From: Candidatus Kuenenia stuttgartensis
Lineage (GTDB): Bacteria > Planctomycetota > Planctomycetia > Isosphaerales > Isosphaeraceae
NCBI GenBank assembly: GCA_945872325.1
Contig: CAMBZY010000096.1
Location: forward strand, 1 to 8,917
DNA length: 8,917 nucleotides
Direction: 5' to 3'
Part shown: in pieces, positions 1 through 5,623 of the stretch
How the letters are laid out: the number at the start of each line of letters is the position of its first letter
Position numbering within the stretch: position 1 is the stretch's first letter
Translations under genes and position numbers: made by a program
Notes under the pieces: generated by a model
What the model saw: the letters and a program-made list of their open reading frames with translations, nothing else
Database searches by the model: none
Told to the model about the DNA's origin: nothing

Positions 1-67
1 TCCTGGTGGACCCGGCGGCGGCCGAGGCGGTCGTGGTGGTCAGCCTGCTGCTCCAGCAGTCGACTGA
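1..67 (+). CDS. C-terminal end of a Gly/Arg-rich protein (partial)
   Basis: Reading from base 2, the frame is open from the window edge to a TGA at 65-67. It encodes 21 residues rich in Gly and Arg, with repeated GGR units, followed by a Pro/Ala tail ending AVD. RGG-like tails of this type occur on RNA-binding proteins and on many low-complexity planctomycete proteins, but nothing else of the gene is visible, so no function is assigned. Support for a real gene end is the low-complexity coding pattern in one frame and the strong hairpin terminator 35 bases after the stop. The 5' part lies outside the window. Confidence 0.6.
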   Translation, partial: PGGPGGGRGGRGGQPAAPAVD

Positions 68-101
68 TTCGTCAACGCGATTTCTAGAAAACAATCCATC
101 A

Positions 102-133
102 AGGGAGAGCATTCGCTCTCCCTGATTTGTTTT
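102..133 (+). terminator. Intrinsic terminator after the Gly/Arg-rich gene
   Basis: A perfect 9-bp stem (AGGGAGAGC at 102-110, GCTCTCCCT at 115-123) with a 4-base ATTC loop is followed by GATTTGTTTT. It lies 35 bases after the stop codon at 67. The U-tract is interrupted but adequate. It would end the plus-strand unit coming from outside the window. Confidence 0.75.
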
Positions 134-232
134 GGTGATTCATCGACACATGGCTGATTTACAAGTCCGATTACGAAGTATTAAAATCTCTATAAGTCTA
201 TGTAAATGCATGGGTTGTATCGCTGTTGTTTT

Positions 233-321
233 CGGGCTATAGGCCCGTGATTCTACAGCCCAGGCCAACGGCCTGGGGCTTCGCGATGGCCCAAAAATTG
301 CTTGCGGCCTTGAAGGGCCGC
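233..321. repeat. Cluster of three extragenic palindromes (REP-like)
   Basis: Three GC-rich hairpins sit within 89 bases of the 68-388 gap, which is otherwise featureless. Hairpin 1 is CGGGC (233-237) with GCCCG (243-247). Hairpin 2 is AGCCCAGGCC (257-266) and GGCCTGGGGCT (270-280), ten pairs around an AAC loop with one bulged G. Hairpin 3 is GCGGCC (304-309) with GGCCGC (316-321). The position between the 3' ends of two convergent genes is typical of REP/BIME-type extragenic repeats. The style resembles dispersed palindromes I associate with planctomycete genomes, but other copies cannot be seen in this window, so calling it dispersed is inference. Confidence 0.5.
294..321 (-). terminator. 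Possible terminator of the minus-strand gene cluster
   Basis: Read on the minus strand, the third hairpin (GCGGCC, 6-base loop, GGCCGC) is followed after AAGCAA by a run of five T (complement of 294-298). It lies about 70 bases past the stop codon of the 389-799 gene and could end transcription of that cluster. The U-run starts about six bases from the stem, which is somewhat far, so the call is tentative. It uses the same DNA as the palindrome cluster. Confidence 0.4.
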
Positions 322-388
322 GACATTCCTGATTAGGAGTTTCAGCCTTAGGTCCGAAACCAATCGCCTCGTAATCGACTCTCTCACC

Positions 389-799
389 TCAGGCGAGCCG
401 TTTGCGTAGCAACGCCAACTCTTTTTCCAGGCGAATCTTGCGCTCCGTTGGCCGGGGCCAGTCGAGATCCTCGTTCTCAAGGATCGTAATGGTCGCTTCC
501 AGCATCTCTCTGGGCAAGTCCATTCTGCATTCCACATGCCGGATCACCACACCCGCCCATGCCAGTTTCGACTCATCATCGAGCTCCTGTGCCACCCCTT
601 CAACCATCTCATCAAGCGCAGCCAGCGACTCTTTCAAAGTTTCTTCATTCGCCAACTGTTCGTGCACCTTCTCGTATGGCAAGGGGTTACGATCGTCCAT
701 AAGCTCTTCGTACCGGTCTTCATGAACACGGTCAAAGCCTGCGTCAAGCGCATCGTGCGCCAAGTCGTTTTCGTAGCTCTTCACGCCCCAGTAACCCAT
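389..799 (-). CDS. Small acidic hypothetical protein, DUF4259-like start
   Basis: This 136-residue protein has no signal peptide or membrane segment and is probably cytoplasmic. It is strongly acidic in residues 8-80 and ends in a basic, probably helical segment (residues 117-136, many K, R, L and E). The start MGYWGVKSYENDLAHDALD recalls the G-x-W-G...D/E-N-D-x-A-x-D opening of DUF4259-type proteins. Similar small proteins with an EELMDDRNPLPYE-like block are, to my recollection, frequent in planctomycetes; both similarities need a profile search. The ATG at 797-799 is supported by a good AGGAG core within 808-814, about 8 bases upstream. It lies 66 bases downstream of the DUF4188 gene on the same strand, so it could share a transcript but has its own strong ribosome binding site. 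Function unknown. Confidence 0.75.
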   Translation of the reverse strand: MGYWGVKSYENDLAHDALDAGFDRVHEDRYEELMDDRNPLPYEKVHEQLANEETLKESLAALDEMVEGVAQELDDESKLAWAGVVIRHVECRMDLPREMLEATITILENEDLDWPRPTERKIRLEKELALLRKRLA

Positions 800-807
800 A
801 AGTCATT

Positions 808-814
808 TCTCCTC
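808..814 (-). promoter_or_regulatory. Shine-Dalgarno site of the small acidic protein gene
   Basis: The minus strand reads GAGGAGA here, 8 bases before the ATG at 797-799. It is the clearest ribosome binding site in the window. The other genes have weak or no such site, so it stands out and fixes the start. Confidence 0.7.
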
Positions 815-865
815 TTTTTTCTGTTCTGATGGTCTGTATGGCGATTGATTTATGAAGCTTTTCAA

Positions 866-1396
866 TCAGCTCTTCGACGGATTCACTGTTGAGGCCTGAC
901 CTGTCAAAACAGGGGCGTCCACTTCCGCCAATCGCCCTTTGGCTGTCGCAAATCGACCTTTGGGCGGAACCAGTTGGCCAAATGAAGATGCTCCCGGGCG
1001 ATGCGTGTCCAAGCCAAGATAGATCGCCTCAAACCCTGTTTTTGATGTGACATAGGTCTCATGGTAGATCGCGAAATCCTGACGTTTTCGCTGGCGTTCC
1101 AAGACTTCCTTCCACCACGACGTATGAGGCTCAGTGTGCGTCCAGGCCATCATCAATTCTGGATCACTCCAGTACTGCATAAATCCGCAATGATTCCACC
1201 TCAGAATCATTCGTTCACTCTTCAGCAACCCAGACTTCTGATCCATCGCCTGTCTGGAGGATCGATCAACAGCCCTCGCAAACCGCCACATTTGCGGCAA
1301 GGCTCGTGGCTTCAAAGCAATCATGCCAATACGAACGAAGCAGAATCGTTCGCCAAACGGTTCCGGCCATTGCCATGCAAAAGCTTGATTCATCAT
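866..1396 (-). CDS. DUF4188 family protein (monooxygenase-like fold)
   Basis: This 176-residue protein matches the pattern I know for DUF4188 proteins. It has a hydrophobic opening strand (FVRIGMIALKP, 20-30), a W-rich helix, QYW at 74-76, W94-W95, the block YHETY at 111-115, EAIY at 123-126, GQLVP at 140-144 and TAKGRL at 151-156. Databases often name the family 'monooxygenase', by similarity to dimeric alpha-beta-barrel (ABM-like) proteins; a catalytic activity is not established from sequence, and the substrate is unknown. No signal peptide is evident, so it is probably cytoplasmic. The start is a double ATG (1391-1396), 16 bases after the stop of the phosphatase gene and without a visible Shine-Dalgarno site, which suggests translational coupling. 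The length is close to the family's usual size, and the last 15 residues look like a variable tail. Confidence 0.8.
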   Translation of the reverse strand: MMNQAFAWQWPEPFGERFCFVRIGMIALKPRALPQMWRFARAVDRSSRQAMDQKSGLLKSERMILRWNHCGFMQYWSDPELMMAWTHTEPHTSWWKEVLERQRKRQDFAIYHETYVTSKTGFEAIYLGLDTHRPGASSFGQLVPPKGRFATAKGRLAEVDAPVLTGQASTVNPSKS

Positions 1397-1412
1397 GAGC
1401 GAAACGTTTGTC

Positions 1413-2225
1413 TCAAAGATTCGAGCCGCGTAATTTCACATTTTCCATCAGCCACTTCAAGCGTTTTGGTGGTGCGACGAAAGTGGGGACCTGGATCGGC
1501 GTTTCCTCAACAAATTCGCGCGTTGAAAGCACACGTCCGTCAATCCTTCCAAACACGCAACCCGCCTCCGATGTGATCACAGCGCCTGCCATAACATCAT
1601 GCCTGAGTTCACCTTTGAACGTGGTAGAGACAAATCGGCCACACGATGTGAACGCCAGTTCGCAACATGCAGAACCCATCGTCCGCAGACGGCCTGGGAG
1701 AGTCTGATTATCAATCGCCCGGGCCGCATTCGAATCCACCCCGACATTGTCCTGCGGGTGAAAGCTGGCAGAATCTTTGGCGTAAATCCTTTTCCCGTTG
1801 AGATATGCGCCTTGACCGATCACTGCTGAATAGGTCTCGCCCAGTTGGGGGATGGCGATCACACCCAGCACGGGCTCGCCCTGATACGCCAGACCGACGG
1901 AAATCGCCCATAAAGGCAATTGGTGAACAAGGTTACCAGTCCCGTCAATCGGGTCGATCGACCAGAGTCTTGGGCCGCCCGAGCCAGTATCGGCATATTC
2001 TTCGCCGGTCAAAGTGTCTTGAGGAAACCTGACTGCAAGTTCTGCTCTGAGAAGCTTTTCCAGATCTTTATCGAGATCCGTGACATAGGTGGCGTTCGAT
2101 TTCTCTTCAGGGGTTGCGGTTTCAGCCCTCTCCAAAGCGATCCGCCCGGCTTCGGCCACCAAGCCAAGCACACTTTCCATATCTCTCAGAAGCTCGTTTG
2201 TCAGGGTGTCGGTGATTTCCAACAT
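1413..2225 (-). CDS. Inositol monophosphatase family phosphatase
   Basis: This 270-residue protein is a Mg2+-dependent sugar/polyol phosphatase of the IMPase (SuhB/HisN/CysQ) superfamily. It contains VTDLD at 48-52, GEE at 74-76, the signature WSIDPIDGTGN at 88-98 and an aspartate in HDVMAG at 209-214. The predicted metal ligands are E75, D91, I93 (carbonyl), D94 and D210. The usual WDxAAG of motif B is changed to HDVMAG, which keeps the aspartate but replaces the tryptophan. Full-length family members have about 250-275 residues, so the gene is complete. The substrate (inositol phosphate, histidinol phosphate or PAP) cannot be decided from these motifs. No signal peptide is seen. The ATG at 2223-2225 has only a weak GAGA-type ribosome site. 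It is the first gene of the minus-strand cluster and is followed closely by the DUF4188 gene. Confidence 0.92.
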   Translation of the reverse strand: MLEITDTLTNELLRDMESVLGLVAEAGRIALERAETATPEEKSNATYVTDLDKDLEKLLRAELAVRFPQDTLTGEEYADTGSGGPRLWSIDPIDGTGNLVHQLPLWAISVGLAYQGEPVLGVIAIPQLGETYSAVIGQGAYLNGKRIYAKDSASFHPQDNVGVDSNAARAIDNQTLPGRLRTMGSACCELAFTSCGRFVSTTFKGELRHDVMAGAVITSEAGCVFGRIDGRVLSTREFVEETPIQVPTFVAPPKRLKWLMENVKLRGSNL

Positions 2226-2266
2226 TTTTCGTTCTCAAGAGTGATTTCGGTTTTACGTCTGAAGGT

Positions 2267-2293
2267 CTTATCTTATCAACCAACGCTTTTCAA
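2267..2293 (-). promoter_or_regulatory. Candidate promoter of the phosphatase gene
   Basis: On the minus strand TTGAAA (2288-2293) is followed after 15 bases by GATAAG (2267-2272), within a tandem GATAAGATAAG stretch. Predicted transcription would start near 2260 and leave a leader of about 35 bases. The spacing is shorter than ideal and the match is partial, so this is only a candidate. Confidence 0.25.
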
Positions 2294-2382
2294 GGCCTCA
2301 TGAATTTGGAATTTTTAAGAGCACCCGAGCCAGTCGGCCAAGACAGATTCGTCTTCAGATTCGAGGACTCCGCTTTTTCGAC

Positions 2383-2411
2383 TTGCCAATTCGATGATTT
2401 TCGGGTAAATT
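2383..2411 (+). promoter_or_regulatory. Candidate sigma70-type promoter of tRNA-Met
   Basis: TTGCCA (2383-2388) and TAAATT (2406-2411) are separated by 17 bases, matching 5 of 6 and 4 of 6 positions of the -35 and -10 consensus. A start near 2418 would leave a short 5' leader before the tRNA at 2455, as is usual for tRNA transcripts. No better candidate is seen in the 2226-2454 spacer. Confidence 0.35.
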
Positions 2412-2454
2412 CATCTCGTCAGAACGCGAACCAATCAATAAATGGTTCTCGTAT

Positions 2455-2526
2455 GGCGGCGTGGCTCAGTGGTAGAGCAGCGGTCTCATAATCCGCTTGT
2501 CGTGGGTTCGATTCCCTCCGCCGCTA
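2455..2526 (+). tRNA. tRNA-Met (anticodon CAT), elongator type
   Basis: A complete 72-nt cloverleaf can be folded. The acceptor is GGCGGCG (2455-2461) with CGCCGCT (2519-2525), all seven pairs formed with G1-U72 as wobble, and the discriminator is A2526. The D-arm is GCTC/GAGC with an AGTGGTA loop. The anticodon arm is 2480-2496 with loop CTCATAA and anticodon CAT at 2487-2489. The T-arm is 2502-2518 with loop TTCGATT. Paired base 1 argues against initiator tRNA. The acceptor and A73 resemble the elongator tRNA-Met of Bacillus as I recall it. Ile2 (CAT read with lysidine) is the alternative. Two U-U oppositions occur, at the base of the anticodon loop (2484/2492) and in the T-stem (2503/2517). 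The 3' CCA is not encoded. A T-run (2527-2531) follows directly. Confidence 0.9.
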
Positions 2527-2604
2527 TTTTTCGATCACAGTGAATTCAGTTCAGGATGAATTGAATACTGTCAGTCGATGTGCTCGACCCAAAACGGATC
2601 ACGG

Positions 2605-5595
2605 ATGCTCCGAAAGGTCATATTCCTCTTCCTTCTGTTCGCCTGCTCAAGGCCCCATCTGGCAAAAGCCCAGCCGGTTCAGCCTACCCCTCAATCATTT
2701 CAAAATCATCGGTTTACGACATTAAACGTTCCCCCCGATCTGCCGGACTATCAAATCCATGCAGAACTCGATATTCATAAACGACTGGTAAAAGCCAGCC
2801 AAAAAGTCACTTATAAAAATCGTACCACCGCAGCTCAATCCGAAGTTGTATTTCACGTTTATCCGAAATATCGAACGGCCCCCAGCGCTAAACTTAAACT
2901 GGCGAAAACCCTCGAAGTCCTACGGCTCGGCCCCGATGAGGCCATCGACCCCAAAGGCGATCGCCTTCAAGTGCAATCCGTAAGTATTAATGGCCAGACT
3001 GTAAGCCCGAAATACGAGGGCGACGATCAAACCATTATGGCAATTGCACTCAATGCCCCACTGGAACCCGGCCAATCGATTCAAATTGATATTGATTTCA
3101 CGCTCGACCTGCCCAATCAATGGGGCCGCTGGAGCCACCATCAAGGCATCACTACACTTGTGAACTGGTATCCAGTCCTGACAGTTCCCGATCAGAATGG
3201 CCAGTGGTCACGCGAGCCGTTTGTCCCATGGCACCAGCCCTGGCACCAGGAAGCGGCTTATTATCAGGTGACATTGCAATTGCCCGCCGATCAGGTCGTG
3301 GCATCGACCGGGAAAATCATTGAAACCCGTGCCGTTGATAAAACCCAGAAACGGATTACGATTGATGGCCCACCCGCCCGCGATTTTGCTCTGGTCTGTT
3401 CAAACCGGTTTCAAACTTTCGAAATGCAGGTCGGGCACATCAAAGCCCGTGTTCTGGCAGATAAAAAACATGCGGATAATGCTCGCAGGGCTTTGCAATA
3501 TATGGCGGAAGTGCTGCCAATTTATGAAGAATGGTTTGGAGCATTTCCTTACGATGAAATGGAAGTGGTGACTTCGTTTTTTGGATGGAATGGCAATGAA
3601 TGCTCCGGGCTGGTCATGATCGACGACCGGGTCTTTAATTTACCAGCCGCCGGCGAGCGTTACATGGATCACCTGATTACCCACGAAGTGGCTCACCAGT
3701 GGTGGTGGAACGTGGTCGGGACCAACGGTTATACCGAAACATTTATGGATGAAGGGCTGGTCAATAGCATTACAGCCAAGCGACTTGACTTGAAATATGG
3801 CCGGAATGCGCCTCTGATTGTCTGGCCCAAGGGCTTTGGGTGGCTTCCGTCGATCGGTCGCGAAGACTTGCGCATGGCCAGTTATTACAAGTGGAAAGCC
3901 CAGGGAAATGGTGGGCCGGTGATTCAGGATTTAAATGGGATGTCAAATCTCAACGCACTTTTCAGCCTAGCCTATGACCGGGGCGGGAAAGTGGTGGATA
4001 TGATTAATAATCGCATGGGCGACGACCGATATTTTGCATTCCTTCAAAGTCTCTACAAAAAGCATTCGTTTGGGATTTTGCATTATGAAGAATTAAAAGC
4101 GGAACTCGATCAATTCGACGCCAATCAGGCATGGCCAGCCAGGCTTGATGCGTGGCTTGTTCAGCAGGCAGATACCGACTGGCAAATGAAATCGGTGGAT
4201 ATCAAGCCGCCTGCAAATCCGCTTGCATCTGGAATTAAAAGAGATGACAATCTCTATAAAGTGACCGTTGAAATCACTCAGAATGAAGATCTCGATGAGC
4301 CCACCGAATTGGCCGTGATTGCAGGCGAGGAAACACTGAGCATACCGATTCGCCCGGACGATGGTGATTATGCGATCCCGAATGGGCGAGTGGAGAGAAT
4401 TGAATCGGAAAATGCGGATCATCCTGTCTATCGGATTACATTAAACCTGCCATCAGAACCGACCCAGGTGGAGGTGGATCCTGACCACCGATTGCTCGAT
4501 ACAAAGCCATCGAACAACGTTTGGAGACCGAATTTTCGATGGCGGCTTACCCCTGCAATCACACCTGTCGACACTTCCGAAATGTTTCAGTCTTATGACA
4601 GACCAAGCTTCATTGTTGGGCCATTTGTGGACCAAAATGCTCGCGGTGGCGTGAAAGTTGGCCTTTTCGCACCCAATCGAGCCACAATCAACGGCTTCTT
4701 TGGAGCCATGCCCAGCCTCGACCGAATTATCGCAGGCGGTGAAGCCAAATTGACCTATCTCTATGGAACGAACTGGAATGCCGGGATTTTTTATGAGGAT
4801 GGTATTAACCGCAATTTCAGCACCTCGGCTTCTCAGACTCAAAGCGGTGGCCGTATGTACTTGCGCAAGGTTTTATTACAATCATCAAGCGTTCTTGACG
4901 ACGATGCTGCGTTTTATGAATTCTATACTGGCCATGGCAATATCTTTTGGGCTGGAGATATCGGTCGTCCCACGCCCGGTGCTTTGAATGCGGCTGGTAT
5001 GAGACTCAAGATTAATACTCAGGCTCCGTTTTGGGATCCTGTCGAAGGACGCTTATTTGAAATCAATGGCGAATTTGGAGCTCCTGCATACGAGGCAAAT
5101 TACCAGTATTACACACGATGGCAGGTCAATGCAGGGCAAGTCTGGACCCTGGGAGATGCATTTGGGCCATTGGAAAATACGCGATTTGCTGTGCGAGGAA
5201 TGGGCGGAATGGCGTGGCCCCAGGATGTGAACTTTTTCCGACTTGGTTCCGGGCAAGTCAATCGGGCCCTTGGATTTAATGCACAAAATGGGTCAGCCTT
5301 CTGGCTGGCATCGGCAGAGTGGCGTTTTCCGATCATCCAGCAGCTCGATAAATCGGTGTTTGACAAGGCCATGACATTCGATAAAGTCTCGGGAGTCTTG
5401 TTTTACGACGTTGGTGAAACCGCTTTGAAACAGCAGTTCAGACCCGTGGTACAAGGTGTTGGATTTGGATTTCGCGTCGATACCGTTTTATTCGGCTTTC
5501 TCGAACGCGTCAATTTACGGTTTGACATCGCTCAGCCTGTCTCTGGGGCAAAAGGTGGACCACTTTTCTGGTTTGGATTCAATCAGGTTTTTTGA
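2605..5595 (+). CDS. Secreted M1 aminopeptidase fused to an Omp85-like beta-barrel
   Basis: This protein of about 996 residues combines two families. Residues 1-22 form a Sec signal peptide (MLRK, hydrophobic stretch, AKA before Q23). Residues 40-250 fit the M1 N-terminal beta domain. The catalytic domain carries HEVAH (H360, E361, H364) and E383 exactly 18 residues later in FMDEGL, the gluzincin HExxH-x18-E zinc site, with Y457 in YDRGG as likely transition-state tyrosine. The GxMEN-like motif reads GNEC (330-333). Residues 526-636 look like a beta-sandwich ending VDPDHRLLD. From about 650 to 996 the sequence has alternating aromatic strands, FRLGSGQVNRALGF (878-891), a following AEWRFP strand and a terminal phenylalanine (NQVF), as in BamA/TamA-type barrels. 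No POTRA domain is obvious. I infer an outer-membrane barrel holding a peptidase. The start at 2605 is preferred over an in-frame ATG at 2578, because the signal peptide begins directly and GGA lies upstream. It starts 78 bases after the tRNA. Confidence 0.88.
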   Translation: MLRKVIFLFLLFACSRPHLAKAQPVQPTPQSFQNHRFTTLNVPPDLPDYQIHAELDIHKRLVKASQKVTYKNRTTAAQSEVVFHVYPKYRTAPSAKLKLAKTLEVLRLGPDEAIDPKGDRLQVQSVSINGQTVSPKYEGDDQTIMAIALNAPLEPGQSIQIDIDFTLDLPNQWGRWSHHQGITTLVNWYPVLTVPDQNGQWSREPFVPWHQPWHQEAAYYQVTLQLPADQVVASTGKIIETRAVDKTQKRITIDGPPARDFALVCSNRFQTFEMQVGHIKARVLADKKHADNARRALQYMAEVLPIYEEWFGAFPYDEMEVVTSFFGWNGNECSGLVMIDDRVFNLPAAGERYMDHLITHEVAHQWWWNVVGTNGYTETFMDEGLVNSITAKRLDLKYGRNAPLIVWPKGFGWLPSIGREDLRMASYYKWKAQGNGGPVIQDLNGMSNLNALFSLAYDRGGKVVDMINNRMGDDRYFAFLQSLYKKHSFGILHYEELKAELDQFDANQAWPARLDAWLVQQADTDWQMKSVDIKPPANPLASGIKRDDNLYKVTVEITQNEDLDEPTELAVIAGEETLSIPIRPDDGDYAIPNGRVERIESENADHPVYRITLNLPSEPTQVEVDPDHRLLDTKPSNNVWRPNFRWRLTPAITPVDTSEMFQSYDRPSFIVGPFVDQNARGGVKVGLFAPNRATINGFFGAMPSLDRIIAGGEAKLTYLYGTNWNAGIFYEDGINRNFSTSASQTQSGGRMYLRKVLLQSSSVLDDDAAFYEFYTGHGNIFWAGDIGRPTPGALNAAGMRLKINTQAPFWDPVEGRLFEINGEFGAPAYEANYQYYTRWQVNAGQVWTLGDAFGPLENTRFAVRGMGGMAWPQDVNFFRLGSGQVNRALGFNAQNGSAFWLASAEWRFPIIQQLDKSVFDKAMTFDKVSGVLFYDVGETALKQQFRPVVQGVGFGFRVDTVLFGFLERVNLRFDIAQPVSGAKGGPLFWFGFNQVF

Positions 5596-5599
5596 TTTC

Positions 5600-5623
5600 T
5601 GCAATCAATTCCGCTTGATTGTA
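5600..5623. other. Inverted repeat at the convergent gene ends
   Basis: CAATCAA (5602-5608) and TTGATTG (5615-5621) form a 7-bp stem around a 6-base loop, extendable by a G-U and a T-A pair. It overlaps the 9-base gap between the two stop codons and the last codons of the hydrolase gene. It lacks a T-run on either strand and is AT-rich, so it is a weak terminator at best. No other terminator was seen between these convergent genes. Confidence 0.3.

Noticed and set aside
68..232. Search for a small gene or RNA in the left intergenic part
   Set aside because: Apart from the terminator at 102-133, the stretch is AT-rich with no open frame, ribosome site or stable fold that could be supported.
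253..537. Minus-strand open frame of 94 codons crossing the hairpin cluster
   Set aside because: It overlaps the 3' end of the small acidic protein gene in another frame and runs through palindromic DNA; frames like this arise from GC-rich extragenic repeats.
1061..1576. Plus-strand open frame of 171 codons over the DUF4188 gene
   Set aside because: It lies opposite the conserved DUF4188 motifs and the end of the phosphatase, and the translation has no domain-like pattern.
2455..2526. tRNA-Ile2 (CAT) or initiator tRNA-Met
   Set aside because: The G1-U72 pair argues against an initiator, and the acceptor stem with A73 fits elongator Met better than Ile2; Ile2 remains a minor possibility.
2578..2604. 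Upstream ATG as start of the M1-barrel gene
   Set aside because: It would add nine polar residues before the signal peptide and has no ribosome-site-like sequence; the ATG at 2605 gives a standard signal peptide. It cannot be fully excluded.
4453..4842. Minus-strand open frame inside the M1-barrel gene
   Set aside because: It is a shadow of the large coding region, with no signal of its own.
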